In this document: positions 38,046 to 49,491 of the stretch, in pieces
Layout: each line of letters starts with the position of its first letter
Numbering within the stretch: position 1 is the stretch's first letter
Source: Dasyornis broadbenti
Taxonomy: Eukaryota > Chordata > Aves > Passeriformes > Dasyornithidae
NCBI GenBank assembly: GCA_013397935.1
Contig: VZRN01011461.1
Location: forward strand, 1,269,493 to 1,333,492
Direction of reading: 5' to 3'
DNA: 64,000 bases
Program-made: the position numbers and the translations under genes
Notes under the pieces: model-generated
Database searches by the model: none
The model's input: the letters and a program-made list of their open reading frames with translations, nothing else
What the model was told of the DNA's origin: nothing

Positions 38046-39049
38046 TTTTTTTTTTCCAAATCTTCATTTGGAAGATATTTTGGTAAATCTTGAAATTATA
38101 ATTCTGTGATTGCCTATGGACTTTTTTATTTTACTTTTTTTCCAATCTCTTCTACTTTGAAATAAATTTCATTAGGTATATGCCACATTCCTGCTAATAA
38201 CTCCTGAAAAGCTCACCCAACTAGAAAGAGCATCCTTTCATACGCATCAATAAAATATTTATTGTTGCTGAAGTAAACGCATGCACAAGTTACTTTGGCA
38301 CATATTCATGTGGGCTGTACCTGCATTGCATGCAAGCAATTATGTTTCACCTGGGGACGAGGGAGGCGGCAGACGAAAGAAATGTTTTGCTTTAATACTG
38401 AGCTAAATGTGAAGTTAAAATATTGAGATTCAGGGGGGAAAGAATCAGAGGGAATACAAAACTCACAAATGGTGCTGAAATTCGTAAGAACTCCATCCAG
38501 GCAACTGTTCTAAATCATAAAATGGAGAGAGATAAATAACATTCCTTCTGTATCAAAAACTGCATCTCTATGGAAAGCTTAAATTTTGGTAATGAAAATT
38601 TGAATCCTTTTAGGAATTGAACCGCTGCTTGTATCTTTGTTTTTGTTCTCCTTATAACCAGTATTAAAAAGTTTCTCATGGAAAGATTTAGGAATTTTAG
38701 GTATTAAGAATTCTCGTATGTATCTTTTTCTTGCTACTCTGTGTCTTTAGCATAGCCATGGATGGGAGCAGAGGTTGTGCACTGACCCTCTGGGCCTGTG
38801 GGGTCAATTCTGTGCCTGCAGCAACATCTGAGTGTGTTGGACAGGTTGGAATCCTGCACCAGGAGTGTTTGGCTCCAGGGGCTGGAGCTCTGTGATTCCT
38901 CCTCTCTAGTAACCCCCAGGTATTGCCCAGGATTTGGCTCGTTGTGGGGATTTTTTGTGGGAATCGATGCTCTCTGAAAACAGTGAACCAAACAGAATTG
39001 CTGATGCTGAACAGGATTGTCCCAGCGGAGGAGAAGGGAAAGGATGGCA

Positions 39050-39120
39050 CCCGAAGGATCGAACACTCCCGAAGGATTGAACACACCCAAAGGATCGAAC
39101 AACTCAAAGCACGAGTTGTT
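39050..39120 (+). repeat. 18-bp triplicate followed by a perfect hairpin
   Basis: Three tandem copies of an 18-base unit like 'cccgaaggatcgaacact' occupy 39050-39067, 39068-39085 and 39086-39103, differing at a few positions. The end of the third copy overlaps a perfect 8-bp inverted repeat, AACAACTC (39098-39105) and GAGTTGTT (39113-39120), with a 7-base loop. Chance frames on both strands translate it as a six-residue repeat (RIEHSR-like). It abuts the LTR-like segment. Confidence 0.85.
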
Positions 39121-39126
39121 GGCTGA

Positions 39127-39262
39127 GGCAGCAGCTGAGTTACCCCCAGCCCCTCGCTCACTCCCACTGACGGTGGGATTGGAGAGAGACAGGAGAGGCA
39201 AAAGCAATAAAATTCATGAGCTGAGAAAAAGGCAGTCTACTAAGGGAAGAGATAACAGAACC
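39127..39262. mobile_element. Degraded avian endogenous retrovirus LTR-like segment
   Basis: The wording 'ccccagcccctcgctcactccc', then 'ggtgggattggagagagacaggaga', 'aaaattcatgagctgag' and 'ggcagtctactaaggga' follows, in order, a very common avian ERV LTR family as I remember it. It has many substitutions. No matching second LTR, primer-binding site or retroviral coding region is visible, so it would be a solo or fragmentary relic. I do not assign a family name or an orientation. The downstream 39263-39440 might belong to the same insertion but I cannot align it. Confidence 0.5.
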
Positions 39263-40216
39263 TAAACCAACCCAACCCCCAGGAGCTGCAGAGGGAGTCT
39301 CCAGCTGCTGCAAGTGTTTCCAGCAAGGAATCACAGCAGCAGGACAGGATTCCTCTGGCCAGGGAGGGAGTGATGCTTTCACCCCCTGAGCCAGCAGGCT
39401 TTTGTTCACACCCAGTATCAGTTCGTCTGGAGTGTTCATTTATTTGTTTTTAGCTGAAAGGGGTCCATAACTTTGAGCTGCCGCCCTTCACCGTGCATAT
39501 CCCAGCACTTCTTGGGAAGCAGAGGCCACATTCCCACACTGTTAATGGATAGGGAAAGCCTGTGGCATTTGCATGGGAATCCAGACTTCTTCCATCACCT
39601 CGGCATAAATTGATCAGATGGCTTTCCAGGGGTGCAGGCATGGCACGATTATCAGTGGCAGATTGTTCTCAGCACATTTGAAGGGGACAGGCTGAATCAG
39701 ACGATTGTTTGGTTTGCCAAATTAATATCTGGGATGGAATCCAAGCTGATTAACAGCATGGCTGTGATTGGATCATGAAAGGGGAAGCAGACATTTGGAA
39801 GGCTTTTTTTCTACCTGCTGGCTCTGTTACTTTCCCAGTAGCTTGAACACATGCAGGAATATGCTTCTGTCCAGTAATCCAATTCATTTCTCATTGATTC
39901 CAGTTTGTCTTTTTATGTTGCATTGGATCTCTTGCCAGGTAAATCTTTTCTCTGTTGCAGTAGAAGGCTTTTCGTGGCTGCCTGGTGTCAGGCAATACGA
40001 TCAAAACTTCTTAATTCCATTATTTCAGAACTGATTTCTTCAGCAGTGATGCAGAGAGTCTTTTTCTCTAATGAAGCCTGCTATTGTAAGAGCACTTATA
40101 TTTGAATTTATATATATAAATCTCCATATTTAGAAACCTGAATATGTATGCATGTTTGTGTAGTCTTTGAAACGTTGAGGATTCTTATGGAAGGAGTAAA
40201 ATAAGGGTTAATGGAA
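39263..40216. other. Non-coding stretch, nothing recognised
   Basis: The first 180 bases are GC-richer and could be a continuation of the LTR relic. The rest shows no gene, repeat family or RNA. Confidence 0.5.
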
Positions 40217-40250
40217 TTTTTTTTTTTCAATTTTTCCTACAGAGGTATGT
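40217..40250 (+). other. Juxtaposed 3'/5' splice motif (recursive-splice-like)
   Basis: T11 (40217-40227) then 'caatttttcctacagag' is followed immediately by 'gtatgt', so AG at 40243-40244 directly abuts GT at 40245. This zero-length-exon arrangement is the signature of recursive splice sites in very long vertebrate introns. Orientation agrees with the plus-strand T-bias. It is one motif occurrence only; chance is possible. Confidence 0.25.
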
Positions 40251-40286
40251 TTTATTGTCTTTCAGTTTGATGGATGAGACAGAGAC

Positions 40287-40308
40287 CATGGTTTATATAT
40301 AAACCATG
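40287..40308. repeat. Perfect 22-bp palindrome
   Basis: The two 11-base arms (CATGGTTTATA and its complement) meet with no spacer, giving an exact palindrome with a TATATATA centre. It lies 40 bases after the juxtaposed splice motif. It could extrude as a cruciform, or it may simply be a chance AT-rich palindrome. Confidence 0.95.
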
Positions 40309-42156
40309 TGCTTTCCAGATTAGATTGATGTAATCATAGCAGTTTTGCACAGTTCAGCTAAAAATTTGTTCTTCTTGATCAAGGTCAGGAAAATCCAGGG
40401 ATTCTGCCGTTTATCTCATCTCTTCAACACTAAAATAGGACACCCAGGGCGATATTAAAAGGACTGGTGTACAGGCATGTCCCACTGTCATGCTTGCCGC
40501 CTCACAACTCTTTTTTTAAAAAGCAGGGATTATTTCTGAAAAAAAAATACAACAAAAACCCAATATAAATGTTGCACAAAGAATGCTGGTGTTCAAAGTC
40601 TAAAAGTAAGGGTTCTTGTATCCTTCCTTTTATCCCTCCCAACCAGCAGACTAACATACAAAAGAAAGTTAATTTAGCTTTTTTTTTTTTTTTTACTAGA
40701 TAATGGCAATATGCATACTATGCAAGGAACAAACGTTTTGACTTCAAAACAATGCCATTAAAGAAAAAAAAAAAAAATCAGATCTCTTCCTGTCTTTCAC
40801 TTTCAAGACCTGATAAAGGTTGAAGGCTAAGGAACAGGGCAGGTTTTTTACATGTGTGACTTGTCTGAAATCCAGCAGGGAACATCTGTTTCAGCGAATT
40901 TGATGTGTTCTTTAAGACTTTGGTTTGCTGTGGCCTTTTGCTGAACAGGAAATTGGTTAGTGAGCGACGCAAGACAAAATTTGCAGGGAGGGGTAAAATC
41001 TTACTGCACCAATGAGGTCCTGCCACACCAACCCCATGGAAAGCATCCTTTGTGCCTTGGGTGAGCTCAGTTTGGTAATCACTGCTTCCTCCTGAAAATT
41101 TTGGCCTTTGCAGCCAGAGTTTTGTGTTGCTTTATCGTGTTGCTGGCTTGTATTTTCTTTGTCCTCATCTGCTTGTGTTATTGTGTTTCTGCCGAGCAGA
41201 TTCCAGTGTTTCTTTGATTCACAGCAATGCCCTGAATCAGGCCTTGCTTTTTCACTCTGAGTGCCGGGTGTGGGAGGCAACACCAGGTCAAGAAGATATT
41301 GTCTGCCTCTTGTGACCTTGGCAAGGCAATAGCCCCACCTTTCTTTCCCACAGCAGCAAAACACATTTCTAGACAGTTTAAAAGGGTTGGTTTGATGTCT
41401 GCTTTGACGCCTGTTCACTGCTACTGAAGATGCAAAATACTTACTTGGTTTATTTCTAAATGGCATTGGGATTAAACTTTTTGTGATATTATTTGAGTAG
41501 GTTTGAAAAGTTGGAGAAACTGATGAACTTTGTCTTTCTCTATTTGTTATATTCTATAAAATGCTTTTTAAGATACGTGCTGCACTGTTTATTAAAATGT
41601 AACAAAGTTTGAATCTTTACTACAGAGTCTAAGTAAAAAAAGTGGAAAAGGTAAATTAAAAAACCTTTAGAATCCATATTGCATCAAATCTCTGAGGGTA
41701 TTGAAATTCAATAGCATGCAGAAAAGTAATGTTCTGTCTCTTCAGTGCGGCTTCATTTGTATCAAAGTCAAAAAAAGTGTGTGTCAGATTAAGAGCATTT
41801 ATTAATAAAGAACATATATTAATTGCTTCAGTTCTGGGAAGTATGAAGTTCTCCCAGTTTAGTGACCAAGTTTTCTATATTAAACTATTTTATCTTCTGC
41901 CACCCATACCACAGTCTTGGTTTTCAATGTGTTTTAGTCGACAACACTGATGTGGTCATGTCCCTGCGTACTTTGTCATAAAGGGTTAAGTCATTTCATA
42001 TAAGCACGGGTAATGTGATGGAGAAATTAACTTTTTCTGCAACTTGTTTTAGGGAGACACGTAAATGTGCAAACTGGTTTTTCTGCTTTTCGGTTTCCAT
42101 GTAGTTACGGAACCCTCACTGATTTGGTGCTTTAATTACATAACACAAGACCTTTC

Positions 42157-42180
<24 letters not shown>
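42157..42180 (+). repeat. T24 homopolymer
   Basis: A pure run of 24 T followed by AAATTTTG. No preceding LINE or SINE body is recognised, so it is not obviously a retroposon tail. Confidence 0.95.
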
Positions 42181-42187
<7 letters not shown>

Positions 42188-45100
42188 GCTCCAGCTACTA
42201 GACTTTACTGAATCTACCTCCACACTGTGTTTCCCTTCCTTTGGGATGCTTGGAACTGGAGCTTGTGTTCTCACTTCATCGAATACAAAGGCTGTCCATG
42301 TCCACCATATATCTAGTTTTGATCAGAGCACAAATTAGCACGTGCTGGTGTTTTCCAGCTGCATTTATTTTCCAAATTCCCTTCTGAAAAGTCAGTTGTG
42401 TCTCAACTGAGGGCTGGCTTCTTTAAAAGAGATGCATCCTATCACAGCTTTCCTACACTGTGCAGAACAACCCCGAACACACACCAGGCTGCTGGAGCTC
42501 TGGCCAGTCTTTCTCAGCAGTGAGAAAGCAAATGCTTTCCAGAGACTTGGAAATTCATGCCTCAAATCAGCCCAGGTGACTTTATTTACAGTCACTGGCA
42601 TTTCCCAATGAATTTAAATGGAATATTGCTGTATGATTGAATTTCCTTTGAAGAACCTCCAAAAACTTTGTCATTCTGGACGTGCCCTCAGTTCTTGTCC
42701 TGGCCATTAAGATAATGAAGACAGCGGGGTAAGGTTGCTCTATTGCCATTGCAGCCTGGGCAAGAGCTGTGATTCCAGCCAGGCTCTGTCTCACTGCACA
42801 AGGAAAAAGCATCCAGGACCATCTGGGGTGAAGAAGGACAATGTGGGCTCCCTTGCAATGCTTGCAGCCTCAGCTGGAGCGGATGCAAATATTAATTGTT
42901 GCTGTGAGGTTTGGAGATTATTGGGTTCCAAAACTTTCAATGGTTGCTCCTCAAAGAACGTCCTCAAAGAAAAGAGTCACAGTTTTCAGTTCTGCACACT
43001 TCTGAAGACTTAACCAGCACAAACTCTGTCAGAGTGTTCACGTTTATTTTGGTGGCCCTGTAAGCTGAACTCCATGGGGAGCTGATTAACTCTGCTTTTA
43101 AACCAAACAGCAGCGTGCTCCAATCTGATCTGCTGTAATCTGGCACAGCAGACTGTGAGAACTGAGTCAGATTGGAACCCAGACCAAGTTATTCTGCATG
43201 CTAATGAACTCACCCTTCAAAACATTCCTTGCACTTATTCTTTCACATCAAACACCGTTTCAAAATTAATTAAAAGAGCTCTGAAACTTCATACTCACTT
43301 TAAAAAAGTTGTTGGTGTAAATGTTACAAACTGCTCTTAGCTTCCCTCTTACTTTCCTGTGTATTTGAAACCTGTCCAACTTTGTTGTGAGTTTTCCCAG
43401 GGTTGCATACATCATGCACTGGGTATTTTTTATCCTATATATCTGAATTTTAGGACCAGACTGATGATCCTAACAGTCCTCAGCTACCAAAAATGTCTCT
43501 CCATTACTTTTATTTGAACTTTGTCTAAAACATCTAAACCGTCACTGAATTTGGTTTGGGTTACCCTTAAAGCTGGTGAACTGTAATTCCGGAAACTAGA
43601 GAGGGGTGCTGTAATAGTCTTTATAAAAAAGAGAAAATGTTCTTTTTCTTTTCATCCTCTGACACAGTGAAGCACAGAGTCAATTCCACGTGGTTTAAAT
43701 GTTACGAGAGACGTACTTTAAAATCTATTGTTGTTGTAGTCAATTAGTGAAATATCACTTTGCGCATTTGCCTTTGAGGTCCCTAAAAATAAACTATTTA
43801 ACAACGTTTTTCAAAGTACATAGCTTAGAGTTTAAGCTAATAACTCTATGGAAAAAAGGAAAACAAAAACCAACAAGGCAAGCGTGATTCTAGATCACAT
43901 GGCATTTTCAGCCATGGTTTTAGTCTGTTGATTTGAATGTTCTGCTCTCACATTCTGTCTTTTACTTGAGAATCATATTTTCATTTATGTATTCACCGCT
44001 TTTCCATGTAAATACCACAACTCTTCTCATGTATTTTTACAAATGCGCACAGTGCTGAGGTTTGTTCTTTTTTTTAGATTTAAATATTTATCTTCCCCAC
44101 CCCATGATGATATCGCTTCCACAGCCAGACGATGGCACTGCAGGCTAAAGAACATACCTGCCAGTAAATCCCTTCTCCTTTACAAATGGAAGAGGTGCTG
44201 GGTTTATTCCTCACCCCCAACGACTTCATTTCATAATAACTTCCAGGTTATTTTAAGGCCTGCTCATCCTCTGCAGAAGCCGTGGTTTGGGTTCTCCGTT
44301 ATTGCACTGTCACTACAGCCCTTCTGCACGGTTATTAGACTTGCTTTAGATCTCATTCAACACCAAAATAACTTTTTCTAGGGCCTGTGCATTATTCTTT
44401 AAGGTGGTGCATTGTCACTCCACTAACACTATTTTTGTGAGCATTTTGCACAACAAAAATGATAAAATTGGCTTCTCTCAGGCCACTCTTCCTCTTTCTA
44501 CCTCTTTTCCTCATTGTTGCCTGTTGTACGCAGTGAAAACGGAAACATTCCAATGGCCACATCTCTGTACTACATTAAAACAGGACTGCAGTTCCATGTT
44601 TATGTGGTGCTTTAAATCCACGTATGTGGCAGCAGCTGCTCTTTCTCTCTGAATCACACAAGGACCACGCAATTAAGAGATTAAATTAATTTAAGGCATT
44701 ACAAAATGCACTTTACTTTTCGTGGTGGCCTCCAGGAGCTGGTCCTAAACACTGAAGTTTTGCACCCTTCAGCCTAAAATGAGAGCACTTTTTGTGACCA
44801 AGTGGCCTGAATGTGACAGAAGCCTCAGTGCTTTTTTTTTACTCTTTCACCTCCCTCCTCCTTTTCTCCCCGAACTCTTGATGACATTTAGGCATTATTT
44901 GTATTAGGTTGTTTTATTAGAGGGAGAGGATTAGTGCTGGATTTATGTATCTTGATAAGGATTTCCTTTTTATTTATTTACTTCTGTTCATAATGAGCAA
45001 AGAAGAGCTGGGGTAGCCAATTCTCAAAGCAGGAATATGAATGATATAATACAAAACCAGCTTGGAGGATCTGGTGATAAGTAGGTGAATTGTTCTGGGA

Positions 45101-45753
45101 TGATGCTTTTGAAAGCAGAGTTTATTTTATTTATTTTTGTAATAGTCATGATGAAATTCTTTCATAAAAGCAATTCTGTTAATTTGTTCAAAACACAAGT
45201 GAATACGTTACTGCAAAGTGCACCACAAACCCCTCCATTTCTAAAGCATTTGATTTTACTGAGATTTGCTTTGCTCTGTAATATGATTGTTATGCTTAAG
45301 CGTATTTATCTGAGCAGCTTTATTACCTGTAATAGCGGGGTTTATTTATTTATCTTTAGTTATTGCAGTGTGTGTGATTGCCAAACAACTTGGGCTTTCA
45401 CAACGAGGTTGTTTTCACAATGTTGCTCACAAAAAGCATTTGCATGTGAGTCCCTGAGGGATGGGTTAGTACAGGATGGTTGACATTTCTATAGGGCAGG
45501 TGAAATTAGCAGCGGATTCTTTTACAGTGAAACTGCAATGTAAAACTCCTGGGGATAAAGCAGAGCCCCACAACTATCAACTTTGCCTTTTCTAGCCGCG
45601 CGATCAAAGCCTGCAGGGCACAGCCCAGGACCTGGCTCCTTAGCCAGGCATTTATTTACAGCACCTCGGGGAGCTGAAGGGCATTTTCTGACTGGCAAGC
45701 TTAAAAGCAGATGGGGGGCATAAGTGCCATGGCCGTGTGTAGGGAAGCTGCTC

Positions 45754-45782
45754 TTTTTTTTTTTTTTTTTCTGTAGGTATTA
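45754..45782 (+). other. T17 tract ending in AG|GTATTA
   Basis: The T17 run then 'ctgtag' is directly followed by 'gtatta', so AG (45775-45776) abuts GT. The acceptor half is very strong; the donor half is weak because it lacks a G at position +5. It is a second, weaker recursive-splice-like motif in the same orientation as 40217-40250. Confidence 0.15.
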
Positions 45783-47047
45783 TAATAAAACAGTTTTGAG
45801 TAATAAATCAGGTCTTGCCTGACCTGTGTTGCTCCCTCTCACCTTTCTGCTGCTGGGATAATGTGCTTTGTCTCTCAGAGTATTTGATCTCCTACTCTTG
45901 CTAATACAATTCCATCTACCCCAGGAGCACATTCTAAATCTAAAGCTCAGTTGCCATTGCTGGCATTAAACTTTTTAATCAGAATTTCCACGTCTCGTGT
46001 TATAATTATTTACACACAGCTGTTCATAGTCTACGGAAAGGGAAATTCGAGTTGTTAGAGCCATTAATGACACCCAACTGCATTCTGCCCACGACTGGGG
46101 AATGAGTTCTTACAGGAGCTGGCAGCGGTGGGTTTGCCGCGTTCAGTTGCGGTGCGCTCACAGTCCGTGTGCGTGGCTCAAGCTAACTGCAGTAGCGTTA
46201 GTGTTTGCCTGCCTAGAGAGCTGAGGAACCCAAATGGAGCTGTGGCTCTGTCCTTGCAAATCCCTAAACTCGTGCACCAAAGCTCAGAATTCACAAATTT
46301 TGTAACGGATTTTGCCTCTGTTACTGGGTTTTTGATTTTTGTTGCTTTGTTCTGTTTTCCTTATGATGAGTTTTCTAATCAGCATTTTCCCAGTAGCTAA
46401 TGTAAAGCCTTTGACACCAGTCTTTTTTATTTCTGTTTCTACCTGTTGCTTTTGTCTCATCAGGCTGTCTTTTATCTTTCATTTGTACTTAAGAATCTGT
46501 TAAAAAGTTAGGTTAAATTTAGTATGTGTCATCTCCTTTGTAGCAGTGCTCTTTAAAGGAATAAGATACACATTTATGGTGTTTTCTAATTAGTCAAGAA
46601 ACTGTTTCAGGCTTAATGCAGTTGGAATCAATGACATTTTAATATGGATTTAGTGCATAAGGAATTTTCGTGTCTGGGTGTTGTATTTTGAATGTGTCTT
46701 CGAGCTGAGCCTGTACAGCTGGGAGTGGAGGTGTGTGTGCACTGTGGAGTTATGACTTATAGCTTTTAACTAAATTATTCTTAATTACATTTCTATTAGT
46801 GTACTGAGTACTTGAGAGTCCTGGAAGATCATTCACCATGAATAAGTCATCCAGTGATATTAAATATTTACCTGTCATGAAGTGGGAAATTAAAAAAAAT
46901 AAACAAGCTGACAGAGATTCAGTGTTACATCAGGGACTTTCTCTTGTAGAAAAAGAAATAAACTCTATCTTACTAGAGCTTATCTTCTAACTTAATATTT
47001 CATGCTAAGTACCAGTCAGTGAAAAGAAGTTCCTAAAATATCCCACC

Positions 47048-47076
47048 TTTTTTTTTTTTTTTTTTTTTTTTCCCCA
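47048..47076 (+). repeat. T24 homopolymer ending in CCCCAG
   Basis: 24 T then ccccag, an acceptor-like tract. The next codons contain TAA in one frame and no donor follows nearby, so I do not call an exon. Confidence 0.9.
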
Positions 47077-47261
47077 GTAATTAAGACAGTTTAATTCCTT
47101 TTGAAAATGCTGCAATGACTGTGCAGTGCAAGGACTGGATATTGCCTGAAGGGAGCTAATTACCCAGGTAGTGAATTGGGTGGAGAATTTGGCTGTTTGA
47201 GCAAGAATTCCTCTTCTGTTCTACTTAGGAAAAGTTTTTAGGGTCTCCTGCTGGCTTTCCT

Positions 47262-47438
47262 GGCTCAGGCTGCCCAGAGCAGCTGTGGCTGCCCCTGGAT
47301 CCCTGGCAGTGTCCAAGGCCAGGCTGGACAGGGCTTGGAGCAGCCTGGGACAGTGGAAGCTGTCCCTGCCATGGCAGGGGTGCCATGGGATGAACTTTAA
47401 GGTCCCTTCCAACCCAAACCATTCTGGGATTCTGTGAT
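47262..47438 (+). mobile_element. CR1 LINE 3' end, well preserved
   Basis: The plus strand reads 'ctcaggctgcccagagcagctgtggctgcccctggatccctggcagtgtccaaggcc' in short blocks, then 'gggcttggagcagcctggga', 'gctgtccctgccatggcagg', 'gatgaactttaaggtccctt', and the tail 'ccaacccaaaccattctggg attctgtga'. This is the CR1 3' end in the form common in songbirds, and the least diverged copy in the window. It is 5'-truncated with no coding region. It sits about 190 bases after the T24 tract. Minus-strand frames over it (47221-47502) are not genes. Confidence 0.93.
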
Positions 47439-47611
47439 TTTTTTTAAGCTCTGATTTTCCTGTGCCTGACTTGTCTTGTTCCTTTTCCTTCATAACGTCC
47501 AAGCACAGTTTGTTGCTGTAAAGTCTCAGGACGGGTGGAACTGTTTATTAGGTCACAGCACAGTTTTGTTTATTTATTTATTATTATTCTATTATTCTAG
47601 ACTTAAAAATG

Positions 47612-47649
47612 GTTATTTTGAACTGTCTCAGTTTTTCAGGTGCATACCA
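47612..47649 (+). repeat. Imperfect direct repeat, copy 1
   Basis: A 38-base block beginning 'gttattttgaactgt' and ending 'ttttcaggtgcatacc a' matches a block at 48633-48670 at about 32 of 38 positions. It lies about 1.02 kb from its partner. Confidence 0.6.
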
Positions 47650-48161
47650 ATCTCTTTTAGAACGATCCCTGTGATTCTTTTTTTTAATTTGAGCAGACAG
47701 ATGATGACATTGTTGATGTGAGATGGGTGCAATTCTCAGCTGAGGCACTTCTGTGTATTCAAACAGAGCCTTCTGTCGCTGGCCACTGATTTAGGTTTCC
47801 AGTTTTCTGTGGGCGATGATAATGCCAAGCTGATGGTTCAGCCTTGGACATTTGGTAAATACATTGGTGAGGTGTTTCTGTGCAGCAAATAACAAACCAG
47901 CAATGGTGTTCTTCAAACGCCTGAGAGATGGGAGGGGCGGGAAATCAATTCTTCTTATCTTTACCAATTTCTTAGAGGAGATAAGAATCTCCTTGAGTTG
48001 ACACAGATTAATTACGCAGATTATATCAGTTGTCTTCGTCAGAATCCCTTGATAGTAAATCAGTCTTGCTAAAATGGTGAATATGCCATCCTTTTGGGCA
48101 AATCATAACTTCTTTGACAAAACAGTATTTCATTTGTTTCTCTTTACTTTTTTTTTTTTTT

Positions 48162-48209
48162 NNNNNNNNNNNNNNNNNNNNNNNNNNNNNNNNNNNNNNN
48201 NNNNNNNNN
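48162..48209. other. Assembly gap (48 N)
   Basis: It is immediately preceded by T14 (48148-48161), so the gap almost certainly marks an unresolved T homopolymer or a simple repeat around it. Confidence 0.98.
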
Positions 48210-48632
48210 GGAAGTTTTTGTAAAGCAGATCCACTAAATTCAAACTTGAACATGGGAAATCAATCCTGACATTTAATTAGATGTTCCAGGTTCTCTTCAG
48301 TATGAACATGAAAAATCAACTGATACTCTGAGGTCATGTCGTTTGAAAATTCTCTGTGGCTGTCCTTTAAAGATTTCGTTTTATTGAGACACACGTGCAG
48401 TTATGGAAATGTGCAGCTGCCTTAAAAATTCTCTGTAATTCTTACATATGCAGGCTTTAGATTATTTCTTTAATAGTCTGCTTTTTGAAATTTCTTGTTA
48501 TCTCAGTCTTAAGCCTTACATACTGAATAGTAGGCACAGGGCAACAAAACAATTTCCATTTCTATGTGGTGATGGCAAAAATCTTGCAACAATGCAAGCA
48601 GTAATAAATGCAAAAGGCCTAAAAGGTAAAAA

Positions 48633-48670
48633 GTTATTTTGAACTGTTTTAAGTTTTCAGGCGCATACAA
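48633..48670 (+). repeat. Imperfect direct repeat, copy 2
   Basis: This is the partner of 47612-47649. Both copies are followed within 30 bases by 'ctgtgatt-ttt', hinting that the similarity extends beyond the core with a gap. The source (old repeat family or local duplication) is not recognised. Confidence 0.6.
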
Positions 48671-49491
48671 TTGTTTCTGTGATTGTTTGGAGAGTTACTG
48701 ACTTCATGTTAAATGTGGACATTAATTTCACATTAATTAATGGAGAAAAAGTGCTCTTGGTCCCTCCCTTTTTACACCCTGAGCTGTTTTTCTCTGGCAC
48801 CCAGTGCCGTGCCCCTCCTGCTGGGGTTGGGTTTGCAGCAGGCAGCTCGTCCTGGTGGGGCACTTTCCCCTCTTGCACAGGTAATCGACTGCTTGGCCAG
48901 AAAGTGAAATATTCCATGCAATAGGGCTGGTATCCAGGGATCAGATCCTTGGGAAGAAATGATCCTTTGTCATCTGTTCTGCTCCCTGACAAGAACTTGC
49001 GGTCAGGCTGTGGGTGCTGCTGTTGGTGCCTTTAGCTCCTCCCTGTTTGAACTGCAGGTTTGAAATGTTCCTCAGAGATGTGCAGCAAGAGTGAAGGAGC
49101 TGCATGGATGAGTGGGAAGGGGCCTGGACACAGACGGTGATGGTGTCAGTACAATCTTTTATCCGTGTGCTAGGGCCTCTCTGGCCATCTTTAGGGTGCT
49201 ATGGTTTATCTGGATGATGAAAATAGTTTCTGGAACTATTATAACACTGTACTGATTTATTTTACATATTAAGGGTACCAGTGATTTTAGACTTTTTTTT
49301 TTTCTTTTTTTTTTTTTTTAATTTTTAAGAAGCTGTAAAGTGGAATCTCATTTTTAGTGTAATTGGAGTTCTTATAAGGGAAAAGTCAAACACGTTCAGT
49401 ATTCTGCAGAATATGGTGGATTTTTAAATCAAGAATACGTTCCTTAATGCTTTCCCAAGCGCGTTATTCCAGACATAGAATGCTGCCTTAC

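Larger units (their letters stand above)
40309..47047. other. Non-coding stretch with several large T-tracts
   Basis: No gene or repeat family recognised. It contains T16 (40679-40694), A14 (40764-40777), T24 (42157-42180), T9 (44832-44840) and T17 (45754-45770). A minus-strand 169-codon frame at 40957-41466 overlaps plus-strand frames and shows no domain. Confidence 0.5.

Noticed and set aside
38697..39207. Minus-strand frames of 156 and 157 codons
   Set aside because: They run through the 18-bp triplicate and up to the LTR-like segment, and their repeats (for example GVFNPSGVFDPSG) are simply the translated triplicate.
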